DNA of 64,000 nucleotides, from positions 496,001-560,000 of the forward strand of contig JAINUW010000070.1 in NCBI GenBank assembly GCA_020205615.1. The letters run 5' to 3'. Below the pieces are notes generated by a model. The model did not search any database. It saw only the letters and a program-made list of their open reading frames with translations, and was not told the origin of the DNA. Of the stretch, positions 45,891 to 57,692 are shown in pieces. Both the position numbers and the translations under genes were made by a program. The stretch comes from Panax quinquefolius. Taxonomy: Eukaryota; Streptophyta; Magnoliopsida; Apiales; Araliaceae. Numbering within the stretch: the stretch's first letter is position 1; the number at the start of each line of letters is the position of its first letter.

Positions 45891-48190
45891 TTAATTGATC
45901 TCACTCTTCTGCACTGCATCATGAGTATAAGTTATTCATTCTTGCTTAAAGTTCAACACTAGTTTCGTTTAACTTGAATCCGTCCAGTAAAATTCAACTC
46001 ACTTCATCGTATTTGAGTTAACTGCTATATGCCATATCTAATTCAATAGTTCATTTTTTTATTGATACTAAATTATCGACAGTTAAAACATCGAACAGAG
46101 GTAAAGTTATAATCAAGACATGCTTAAAGATTTATCAATAAGCATAAATGCCCATATTTAAATCGTACTGAACATAAAAAGAACATTTGTTACATAGAAA
46201 TCAAAAGATGATATATATATTCCGTAATCCGCTTCATCACCTGAATCGAGCAATGCCGGGTCCAATTGAAAAAGCCAGAATAAATTGAAATGACCAAGAC
46301 TCAGAGAACCCCGAAGTTCGATAGCTTACCTGAAAGTTATTTTTGCTTGCTTAGAGCATACTCCTTTTTAAACCCTACCGATCGAGGAAATGGTTTTTCG
46401 GGGTCTGGTTCTTCGCTAGGGTTCAAGTGATTTATTAGAGGACCAACTTTTGGTTTTCTCGTAGCCTCTCTTTTTGTTTAGGGTGAAGATTCTCCGTAAC
46501 GAGAATATCTTCTACTTCCTCGTTTTTCCGGGTTGAAATTCATCTCAGGAATTTCTCGGTATCGATATGTTTTCTTTGTAGCTGTGGGTGTGGTGTTTCA
46601 CCATTCTTCAAGCACTTCCCGTATAAAAAAAAATCTTCTAGCCCTTTTATTTCTAGCGTAACTCCTATTCCCAGAATATTTTCAAAAATATATATATTCA
46701 AAATGTTGACTATGCACGGTCATGCCAACCATGCTTGCTCGAAGCAGAGTCCAGATTTCCACCTCCTTAGAAGTTGTCACAAGCTCCATCATCCCCAGCT
46801 CTTCTAAACATCTCCAAAGTCGCAGATTGCACGATCGCTGTCTGCCAAGAGAGATTTCGTACTACAAAGAACCATTTTCGCCATCCCTAGGCTCGCTGGT
46901 TTCACCCACTTCTCGGATTTCCATCGTGTTCAATGGTTGAATCCCTTCTCCTCGGATCGCATCATTCTTGTAGACAAGAAATATTATGAATCGCCCATAC
47001 TCCCTATAATATGTCACGAGAGGTTCTTCGGTTTTCTGCCGGGGATCAGACCAAGTCCTCATTGAAGATTAGGGCTCGGGGAACCACAAGGATGGGTGTT
47101 ACAAGTATGAGAAGTCAGGTTTTGAGAAATATCAGGAAGATTATGCCTAGAGAAAGAGATTAAATTTTGAAATTTGCCAAAGAAAATAATGCTTTTTAAT
47201 TACACCCGCCATTTATCGATTCTCAAGAAAAATATCATGGATTGTTTTATAGCTTTTCATTAAACATTCTCGTCAACAAAAAAACTTCACCAATAATCAG
47301 AACAGAACCATAACATAACTCAGGTTATCCACTGAATTTAGTCTGTATTTCCCATGAACAGAGGAAAATCTCACATCAGAGGTAAAAGATGGATAATAAT
47401 ACTTCGTAGTCCATAGGGATAAAAGTCTTGGACTTTTTACCCATAATATGAAAGAGGAAAAAATGACAAAATTGTCCAAATTTAAATTCTCATTTAATTG
47501 CATAGTTTTACATGGAATGACTAGTGATGCTTTCCATAAGTATGCATAGAGAATTAAAATATGACAATTAATACTAAGGATATTATAGGCAAATTATTGT
47601 AAAAAATAGATTATTTAAGGTAAGTAGACATATAACTTCTAAAATTGTAATAAGGGCTTTTATCCTAGGACAGAGGGAGTAATTCATAACAAAGAAAAAT
47701 GCGCAAGCAGGAAAATATAATATATGATCAAATGCTATCTTTTAATCAAAACTCAGCATCTTGTAATGACAACAAGATGTATGAAAAGAAACATGAATTT
47801 TCAAAACTTAGAACCAAATTAGCAAGCTATTTAGTTGTCAGCTCCAACATATATCTGGTTTGCTTCATTTATCTCCGCAACCAAATATATATATATATAT
47901 ATATAGATAGATAGATAGATTACAAACAACACATGTTTTGGTTAAGATTCCAATTCTTGGCAACATGGCTGGCAGGCGTAATTGCCTTTATTTTTCTTTA
48001 GCTAAGATGTCGATTAAACACATCTAACTTTTGTCAATTTATACTTCCCTCCAATAGAATAAATGTAAAGTACTAATTACAGAGCCAGTCATTAAAGTAT
48101 CAATTAAAACCAAGTGTTTTTTTTTAATTAAAAAAAGATATATAATTAAAACCTCAGAGAATTCACTCACCAGTTTCTTCAAAATTAATT
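45891..48190. other. Remainder of the Tat-like element and AT-rich sequence
   Basis: 45891-47165 is moderately GC-rich and probably belongs to the 3' untranslated region or LTR of the Tat-like relic (a TATAAAAAAAAA stretch near 46622). No clear LTR ends were found. 47170-48190 is AT-rich with (TA)n and (GATA)n tracts at 47886-47922 and no gene. Confidence 0.35.
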
Positions 48191-48292
48191 TATTGAAGGG
48201 ATTTATGAAATATTTGTTGTAAGTTTTGCTTATTATATGGACCCCCATTTACCAATTTTTCAAAACTGTCGATAGAAGTTATCTCAGTTTTG

Positions 48293-48327
<35 letters not shown>

Positions 48328-48368
48328 AAGGGAAAAAGTGGGGTGGGATTTTCGTATAATGGAGGGAG

Positions 48369-48402
<34 letters not shown>

Positions 48403-50481
48403 ACGCCCCCAAAATAGGTATACATCACCTATTCTGAGTTGTCAAATACTTGGTACAGAATATAAATACAATCTTAATTATACAACAAGAGATTTGTGAG
48501 TTTAAATACAAATACCGTCTTTCTGACAATATCCACTCTCGAGAATAAGTCCTCATTACATTTATTGTCACACTATTTAACGAATAGTGAGGACTACTAG
48601 CTAATACTATCATCCTAACCATCACTCCGTTCCCCGACTCGTCCCTATTTATATGTTCTCATTTCGAAGAGAGCAGGTGAAAGAAAAGGGTGAGCTCAAC
48701 TAGCCCAAAGAAGAAATATTATGACTAAGATAATGCAGAATAAATTATCATTAGTCTTCAACAATGTTAAACCGATAAAATACAATAGACATCAAGTTTA
48801 AGCTGCAATGAACAAGCAATCCATTAAAAGAGTTGAGTAGAGAATAAAATCTACTATCTTTTATGATTTAAAAGGTTTTTCATCACTTTTATCATGGGAC
48901 TCGACAATAAATAATCCACATCATCGAATCACCCTCGCACTACTCTGCCAAGGATATTCTTTAGTATCACGACCACAAATTATTCATGACTACGGGCCGA
49001 GGACATTCGATGTATTCATTAATGGTTATGATCATGCCAACAACGTCCATCAATGCACCACTGGGGCCAACGATGAAGACTTTTACCACATCATTTGTAA
49101 CATTACTGGCCATGATTACCTTTGAATAATCCTGTGTCATAATCATACCAAGTCCATCTATGCACTACGGGCCACAGATGACTTTCAACATAATATAAAC
49201 ATGAGGATGATGACAATAATATAAAAATTCAATAAAACAAGTTCACGAATTAATTTGTCCAGAAACCAATAATGTCCAAATTGTCAACATGATACTGCTT
49301 TGTAGAGTAAAATTCAAGAATGCTTAGAAGAATATTTCCATGAAAAAAATACTGGATGAAGCGCAAATATCAAGGATATTCCACTAATTTCATGGAGTAT
49401 AGAAGTCAAAACTTTAACCAACTGAGTATATTAAAGAATGGAATATCAAAAGAAATCACCATGCATGCGGTATGGCGATGAGCGAGTTATTCAATGAGAA
49501 TAATAAGTAACGGAACCGTGTCGGACAAAATTACTTGACCAAGCGAGAATGTTCCAAAGAATAATAAAGAATGGAATAACAACGAAATCACCATGTATGC
49601 GGTGCCACATGAGCGAGTTATTCAACAGAATAATAAATAACGGAATCAGGTTAAGTAAAGCGCATGAAGACAGGATATTCAGCGAGAATAATAAAGAGCG
49701 GAACCGGTTAAAAGATAAAAGCGTAAAGACAGGATATTCCAAATGTAATAATAACGAATAGAATAACAACAAAAATCACCAAGTATAGGGTGGTAATCAC
49801 ATTATACGAGGTTATTCAATGAGAATAATAAAGAATGGAATAATGAAGTTCTCTTCATGAATACAAAAGAAATAATACCCCTTACCGTAAAAGAAACTGG
49901 ATATAAGAGTAGGGAAGTAGCAGAATACTTTTCTTCTTTCTCTCTATAATTTTCTCTCTTTTGAGTTTCAGTGAATTCGTAAGAAATAATGAAGGAATGA
50001 GCTTCTATTTATAGGAGAATGGAAAGACACTGTGTAATTCACTAGCTAAAATTATACGCTAGATTTTCAAAATCAAATTTTTATAATATATATATAATAC
50101 AACACATACTATATTAGACAATTTCTACCACCCATGCATCATTTGTCAAGGTGTTGGCCAATGAATGTCTAGGTTTGAAAAACATCCCACAATCTGCCAA
50201 ACAAAGCTAGTAATTGTCAATCCCCCAACCAATAAGAATAAAGGAAAAAATTATAAAACATATCTATATATATAATCCACACATGTTGTAAACCTAAATA
50301 TATATATATAATAATAATAATTGTACTCCCTCCCGTAAAAATCAAATCTCCCTCCCCCACCCACTTTCACAACTTGACAACTTTATTCACCACAACCACC
50401 CACTCACCCATATTCACACACACACCAACACTAGATTATACATATATATTCACACACTCCACCACCTGCCACTAACAATAT

Positions 50482-50532
<51 letters not shown>

Positions 50533-50544
50533 CACATGCCACTA
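48191..50544. repeat. Duplicated composite block, copy 2
   Basis: A near copy of 38229-40662 with the same plus-U3/(TTA)n/minus-LTR junction (LTR begins about 48401). It ends CACATGCCACTA and is fused directly to integrase-coding sequence. The end of the LTR, the PPT and the integrase C-terminus present in copy 1 are missing. CATGCCA occurs at both sides of the lost segment. Confidence 0.8.
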
Positions 50545-53218
50545 CTTGATTGATACCATGTCAATACTTGATTGATAACTGTTGTTGTAGGAAAACTCCA
50601 CCAATGGTAAGAACTTATCCCAACTTCCCTTGAAGTCAAGGACACGGAGTCTTAATAAATCTTCCGAGTTTGAATAGTCCTCTCGATTGTCCGTAAAATC
50701 CGAGGATGATATGCGAACTAAATCATAAATCTGGCCCTGAGCTTTTTGCAAACTAACCCAAAATCGTGAAGTGAATTATGGGTCTCGATCAGAAACTATG
50801 GACACTGGCATACCATGCAGTCTTACAATCTCGTTTATGTACATACGAGCAAGACGTTCAAGTGTATAAGTTTCTCGTATTGGTAAGAAGTGAGCAGACT
50901 TAGTCAATCTATCAACAATGACCCAAATTGCATCAATGCCTTGAGAAACCTTGGGAAGACCAATAACGAAATCCATGGTAATGTGCTCCCACTTCCATTC
51001 TGGAATTTTAAGTGGTTGCAATGGACCTTTTGATACTTGATGCTCCGCCTTGACTCATTGACAAGTTAGACACCTTGAGATAAACAACGTTATCTCTCTC
51101 TTCATATTGCTCCACCAAAATGTATGACAAAGATCACGATACATTTTGGTACTCTCAGGATGGATTGCAAACGGTGTGTTGTGCGCCTCCATCTTGATTT
51201 TATACTTTAACTCAGGATCGTTAGGAACACAAAGTCTGGAGTTTACTCGAAGTATTCCTTCATCATCGATTTTTGCTTCCGGCATAGCACATTCTTGCAC
51301 TTTCTTCCTCATACGCATCAGCTCCAAGTCTGTAGTTTAAGCAGCTTTAACTTTATCAATTAAAGTCGGTTCTACTCGTATATTCGCCATCATCACATGG
51401 GTCCCTGGAGTCTTTAACTCTATCTCCATCCTTTGTAAGTCACACAAAAGGGGTCTTTGCGTTGTCAATATTACACTCGTACCCGCATATGATCTTCTAC
51501 TCAATGCGTCAGCTACCACGTTCATTTTTCCAGGATGGTATTGGATGGTATAATCATAATCTTTCAACAGTTCATGCCAACGTTGTTGTCGCATGTTGAG
51601 TTCCTTTTGAGTGAAGAAATATTTGAGGCTTTTATGATCCGTAAAGATCTCCACTTTCTCCCCATACAAGTAATGCCTCCAAATCTTTAGTGCAAAAACG
51701 ACTGCTGCCAACTCTAGATCATGAGTAGGATAATTCCTCTTATATTCTTTGATTTGTCGTGAGGCATAGGCTATGACTTTCCCATGTTGCATGAGAACAC
51801 ATCCCAACCCTTTGCTCAAGCATCATCGTAGATGACAAATCCTCCGAACGGATGATATTGTCGTAGCAGTCTTTGAAATGAGTCTCCTCTTGAGTTCTTG
51901 AAAACTCTTCTCACATTCCTCGCTCCAACTGAACTTTGTATCTTTCCGAGTCAGCTGAGTTAATTGAGTAGCGATTCGAGAAAATCCTTCCACGAATCTC
52001 CGATAATAACCAGCTAAACCGAGAAAGCTACATACTTCGGTCACTGATTTAGGTTGTTCCCAACTTTGAATAGCTTCAATCTTTGCTGGGTCAACAGATA
52101 TTCCATGACTTGATACCACGTGCCCAAGGAATGCTACTTCCTCAAGCCAGAACTCGCATTTCTTCAACTTGGCATAAAGCTTATATTCACGAAGCTTTTG
52201 GAGTATAAGCCTCAAGTGTTGCTCATGATCTTCACGGGTTTTGGAATATATGAGGATGTCATCAATAAAGACGACCATAAAGTGATCCAAATATTCTTTG
52301 AATACTCGGTTCATCATATCCATGAAGGCAAAGAGGAGCATTAGTCAATCCAAAAGACATGACTAGAACTCATAATGCCCGTCATCGGAGTTTCAAAGCC
52401 GTCTTTAGAATGTCATCGGTTACAATCTTCAACCTGGTGATATCCGGAACGAAGATCAATCTTTGAAAAGAATTTGGCTCCTTTAATTTGGTCAAACAGG
52501 TCATCAATATGTGGCAATGGGTACCTATTTTTTGATGGTGACATGATTCAACTCCCGATAATCAATACAAAGTCGCATACTCCCATCTTTCTTCTTCACG
52601 AATAGAATAGAGCACCCGAGGAGAAGTACTTAGGACGAATAAAGCCAATGTCTAACAATTCCTGCGAGTTGGGTCTTTAACTCACGAAGTTCAATAGAGC
52701 CATTCGATATGGGGCTTTGGAAATAGGTTTTAGACAGGGTTCAAGGTCGATACAAAATTCAATTTCATGCTCTGGGGTAGGCCAGGAAGTTTTTAGGGGA
52801 ATACGTCGGAAATTCATTAACAATAGAAATATCATTCAAAAGCGGCGTATTTTTGTTTAGATCCGTGATGTGCTAAGAAAGCTTGACATCCGTTTTTCAA
52901 TAAACGAATAGCTTTATGGCTCGAGAGATGATGATGATTGAATTTAATGGTTTGGTTCTTGAATTCTCATAATAGGTTGGTTAGGAATATGAAAGATAAC
53001 AACCTTACGAAAATAATCAATTTTTGCATGATGAGTAGTTAACCAATCAATCCCTAGAATTACATCAAATGCAAGTATTTTCAATGAAATAAGATCGATA
53101 GGTAATGTGAGGGTACCGATTTGAACCAAACAAGACTTATAAACAGTGGATGTAATGAAGATTTCTCCCAACGAAGTTTCAACAGATAAGTCAAAGTCCA
53201 ATTTCTCTGGAGTCAAAT
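50545..53218 (-). pseudogene. Ty3/gypsy pol: protease, RT, RNase H, integrase (frameshifted)
   Basis: Read on the minus strand the domain order is as follows. Protease end at 53216-52944 (VILGIDWLTTHHAKIDY). RT at about 52760-51823, with [14 protein letters not shown] sequence and the catalytic FIDDILIYS at about 52245-52269. RNase H at 51819-51480 ([36 protein letters not shown]). Integrase zinc-binding HHCC region at 51327-51055 (FWWSNMKREITLFISRCLTC). Integrase core at 51021-50570 (WKWEHITMDFVIGLPKVSQG, VIVDRLTKSAHFLP). Gypsy order (RT-RH-IN) confirms the class. Several frameshifts and stops separate the domains. Gag is absent, and at 53218 the sequence switches to an unrelated plus-strand integrase. 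Confidence 0.88.
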
Positions 53219-53874
53219 TTGCTTATAATAATAGTTATCACGCGAGTATTGACATGCCGCCTTACGAAGCGTTATACGGCAGGAAATGCAGAACTCCATT
53301 ATGTTGGGACGAGGTTGGTGAACGTCAGCTATTGGGTCCAGAATTGGTATAACAGACTGTCGAGATCATCAAAGCAATTCGAGCAAGATTGATAGCAACA
53401 CAAGATAGACAGAAGAAATATGCTAATTAGCATCGACAAAATAGAGAATTCGATGTCGGTAGTTATGTTTTCTTGAAAGTGTCTCCCTGGAAGGGAAAAA
53501 TTCGATTCGGCAAGAAAGGAAAATTGAGCCCTAGATTTATAGGACCTTTTGAAGTGCTTCAACAAGTTGGCGAAGTGGCGTACGAGGTAGCTTTACCTCC
53601 CGAGTTAGAGCATATTCATAATGTTTTCCATGTTTCGGTTTTGAGACCATATAAGCCTGACTATAAACATGTTATAGAATATGAGCCCTTACAGTTTGAG
53701 AAAGATTTGTCCTATGAAGAAGTCCCTGTTCAAATTATTGACAAAAAAGAGCAAGTACTAAGGGATAAGGTGATACCTTCTGTTAAGGTAATCTGGAGAA
53801 ACCACAATGCTGAGGAAGCTAAGTGTGAACTTGAAAGCGTTATGATGAAGAATTATCCTCAGTTATTTGCTTGA
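53219..53874 (+). pseudogene. Integrase C-terminus of a second gypsy lineage
   Basis: Plus-strand translation gives YNNSYHASIDMPPYEALYGR, CWDEVGERQLLGPELV (stop), then a long open stretch at 53473-53874 with [59 protein letters not shown] and an end domain in [10 protein letters not shown]. This is the chromo-tailed integrase end of a Tekay/Del-like element. It differs in sequence and LTR from element F. Two in-frame stops and the missing N-terminus make it a relic. Confidence 0.82.
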
Positions 53875-53970
53875 TCTTGTATAACGATTCTAGGTACGGA
53901 ATCTTGTTAAGGAGGGAAGAATGTAACGAATAAATTTTTCGAGTTGTGATTCTGGGGACAGAATCCTTTT

Positions 53971-54072
53971 AAGGAGGGAAGGATGTAACAATCGAGAAAT
54001 TTGTAATTTAATATTTATAGAATTAAATAAATATTTAAAATAATTTATTTATTGAGGAAAATAAATATTTTA
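53971..54072 (+). mobile_element. Polypurine tract and LTR start of the second gypsy element
   Basis: AAGGAGGGAAGGA (53971-53983) precedes TGTAACAATCGAG, the start of an LTR different from the main family. The LTR is cut after about 90 bases, where sequence of LTR B begins (CTTCTATACTCCATGAAATT). A second, similar purine tract followed by TGTAACG lies at 53911-53927. Confidence 0.65.
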
Positions 54073-57000
54073 TGAATTTTGGCTTCTATACTCCATGAAA
54101 TTAGAAGAATATCTTTGATATTTGCGCTTCATCCAGTATCTTTTCATGGAAATATTATTCTGAGCATTCTTGATAAGTTTTAACTTTTTCATACCGGAGT
54201 ACTATTTACGGGGTTACTATTCCCGAAGTTATTATTCACGGGGTACTATTCCTTGTTTACTATTCACCCGGGGTACTATTTATGACAAAAATTGATTTCT
54301 TTTCGATCAAAATTATTTTTGATACAATATTATTCTTGAATTTTACTCCACAAAGCAGTATCATGTTGACAATTTGGATATTATTGAATTCTGGATAAAT
54401 TAAATTATAAATCTTTAAAAATTTATTCTTTTCTTTCTTTTAATTGAATTCTTATATCATTGTCATCATCCTCGTGCTTATATTGTTATGAAAGTCATCT
54501 TTGGCCGTAGTGCATAGATGGACTTGGTATGATTATGACGAGGGATTATTCGGTATAATCATGACCGTAATATTACAAATGATGTGGTAAAAGTCCTCAT
54601 TGGCCCATAGTGCATTGATGGACAGTTGTTGGCATGATCATGACTATTGATGAAAACAGGAATATCCTTGGCCCGTAGTGCATGGATAATTTGTGGTCGT
54701 GATACTAATGAATATCCTTGGCTGTAGTGCAGGGGTGATTCGATAATGTGAATTATTTATTAAGCTGAGTCTCAACGATAAAACTGATGATAAATTCTTT
54801 TAAATTATAGAAAATAGTAGATATCATGCTCTACTTGACTCTTCTAATGGATTGCTTGTTCCGCTACAATTAAACTTGATGTCTATTGTATTTTATTAGT
54901 TTAACACTATTGAAGGCTAACGATAGTTTATTCTACATTATTTTAGTCATAATATTTTCTTACTGGGCTAGTTGAGCTCACCATTTGTTTTCATTGTTCT
55001 CTTCAGGAAATGAGAATATAGCTGGGACTAGTCGGGGAACGGAGTGACAATCCAGATGTTTGCATTAGTAGTCCTCACTATTCTGTGAAATAGTGTGATA
55101 ATAAATATATTGAGGACTTATTTTGAGTTTGAATATTGTCTAGAAGATATTATTTGTATTAAAACTCACAGGTCATGTTGTATATTTAAGTTTGTATTTG
55201 TATTATGTTCCATGCGACTCAGAATGGGTGATGTATACCTATTTTGGGAGCGTCACAACTACTATAGCCACCATCTCGGACCGTCACTCCATTCTCCGAC
55301 TAGTCTCAGCTATGTTCTCATTTTCTGAAGAAAACAATGAAAGAAAAGGATGAGCTCAACTAGCCCAGTAAAGAATATATGACTAAGATAATGCAAAATA
55401 AATTATCGTTAGCCTTCAACAGTGTAAAACTGATAGAATATAATAGACAACAAGTTTAACTGCAGCGGAACAAACAATCAATTAGAAGAGTTAACTAGAG
55501 CATGATATTTACTATCTTCTATGATTTAAAAGTTCATCATCAATATTTTATCTCTGTAACACAACTCAATAAATAATCCACATCATCGAATTATGCATGC
55601 ACTGCGGGCCAAAGATATTCGTTAGTATCACATCCACGAATTATCCATTCACTACGAGCCAAGGATATTCATTATTATCATCAATGGTCATGATCATACC
55701 AACAATTGTTCATCAACGCACTACGGGCCAATGAGAACTTTTACCACATCATTTGTAACATTATATGTCATAATTATACCGATACATAATTCAATGGTCA
55801 TAATCATACCAATTAGTCAGTCTATCTATGCACTACGGGTCAAAGATGACTTTCATCATAATTTAAGCTTGAGGATGATGACAATAATATAAGAATTCAA
55901 TTAAGTTAGAGCAAGGATAAATTTTAAAGATTTATAATTCAATTTATCTAGAGTTTAAGAATGTCCAAATTGTCAACATGAAAACTGCTTTGTGGAGTAA
56001 AATTCAAGAAAATATTCATGTATCAAAATAATTTGGACAGAAAATAAATTAATTTTTATCGTAAATAGTGTCCCGGGTGAATAGTACCCGAGTGAATTGT
56101 ATCACGTGAATAGTACTTCGTGAATAGTACTCCGTGAATAGTACCCAGCATGAAAAGATTAAAAATTAACAAGAATATTCAGAAAAATATTTTTATGAAA
56201 CGATACTCGATGAAGTGCAAATTTCAAGAATATTCTACTAATTTCAAGGAGTATATAAGCAATACTTATCAACATAAGTGTAGAATTAGGAATATGAAAC
56301 AAAATAATAATAGTTACATACTACAGAATATGAAATAAAATATTATTTCTTACGAATATTGAACAAAAATAATATCTCTTGCCTTAAAAGGATAGTATTT
56401 CTGACTGGTATAGCGGGTATATTCTTGAAGAAAACTTATACTGTTTTCTATACTCAAAGTTTTCTTAAACTCAAAAGAAATACACTAAATATTATAGAAG
56501 AAGAATTCTCTGATTCTGGTGTGAATTTTCAATTCTAAACTAAGCATCATATTTATAAGAGAATGACAGGGAACTATTTAAGAAAAATAATCACGGACAT
56601 ACGGTCAAACGGCAGAATCTTTGGTGCAATTCAATAAAAAAAAATTTGATTTCTTATGCAAAGACTATGCAATAAAATATTCTAATAAAACAAAAAATTT
56701 TAAATAAAATATAATATATTCCATTTATAATCTAATAAAACGAATAACTTTATATATAATATAAAAAGTATTCTGTTTTATTTCATATAATATATATATA
56801 TATATGTAATAAAATAAAATTGAGATAACTTTTTACCGACGATTTTAAAAAATGAGTAAGTAAAGGTCTATGTAGTAAGCCAAATTTACAACAAATTATG
56901 TAGTAAGTCAAATTTACAACAAATACTTCATAAAAAACTCCTCTATTTATCTCAATTCACTTGGCTTCACTAAACACATTTTTAATAATATTTTTTCATC

Positions 57001-57692
57001 ATTAATATTATAACTCACAATATTAACAACGAGATCATTCCCAGAAAAGAAGAGGCTTTCCGATAAGGACTTCTATTTATTGGCGCGCAATTAGGTGATC
57101 AAAACTCTTTCATCGAACTGAATTTTTTAGACATTGTCAATAATACAAATAATAATATGAATAACTTTGTCGTCTCAATTATTAATTTAATAATATAAAA
57201 TATTATGCAGATGATACTGTGATAATAATTGAATCAATAATATGAGATACTTTGTAACAACTACTGTTACAATAATTGAGTATAATTGAGTGACTTCTCA
57301 CGTAAACATCAATAATCAAAGATCAGCATAACAATCTAGTGTCTTTCTTTGTCTGCAATCACTCGTATTATTGTACTTTTATCACCGGGTATTTCAATAG
57401 TTAACGGTAAAAGTCTTGTTGTTATTTTTTATAAGAAGGTTATTTTTGTCACTTTCTAAATCCAAATAATAATTAGTTGTAGGGTCCAATTAATGATTGT
57501 GACGTCATCATTGAATATTTCCCGATAAAATGAATATTAAAAAACCAAACTAATATTTTATGACAACTTACTTACTTTTCAAAATTTATAAATATTACCC
57601 CACAACTATAACATTATAACAAATCCATACCTTATTATTCAAAATAATATTAAGAGAAAAATAAATTTTATTCATAAAAGTTGTGGTTTTAC

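Larger units (their letters stand above)
28356..55257 (+). mobile_element. LTR B, inserted in LTR C and itself repeatedly interrupted
   Basis: It starts TGTAAGACCCC at 28356 and ends GGGAGCGTCACA at 55257. A perfect target duplication ACTAC lies at 28351-28355 and 55258-55262. LTR segments are 28356-28845, 38062-38228 (continuing as U3 sequence toward 38465) and about 54073-55257. The middle of the LTR is missing or scattered in the material between 38466 and 54072. The right part contains GTACTATTCAC-type repeats (54190-54290). No PBS or PPT of its own was seen, so it is best read as a solo LTR that became a landing site. Confidence 0.75.
28138..57692 (-). mobile_element. Outer solo LTR C, split by the 27-kb nest
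   Basis: 28138-28355 is the beginning of an LTR (TGACGCCCCCAAAATAGG to GTGAGGACTAC). 55258-57692 is the rest, resuming ACTACTATAGCC and ending TTGTGGTTTTACG. Both read on the minus strand. The sequence is continuous once B and its 5-bp duplication (ACTAC) are removed. The total is about 2.65 kb. It includes a TATA-like box near 56550 (minus), a GTGAATAGT repeat block at 56060-56150 and the GAGTGACTTCTCACG block shared by all copies. I found no matching target duplication around the outer ends. Confidence 0.75.

Noticed and set aside
46722..47062. Possible genes in the region after the Tat-like pol
   Set aside because: Short overlapping frames on both strands without domains, in sequence likely to be retroelement UTR or LTR.
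38466..50544. The two near-identical blocks as the LTR pair of one element
   Set aside because: The similarity extends outside the LTR into identical flanking U3/(TTA)n sequence, and no PBS abuts the right copy, so duplication fits better.
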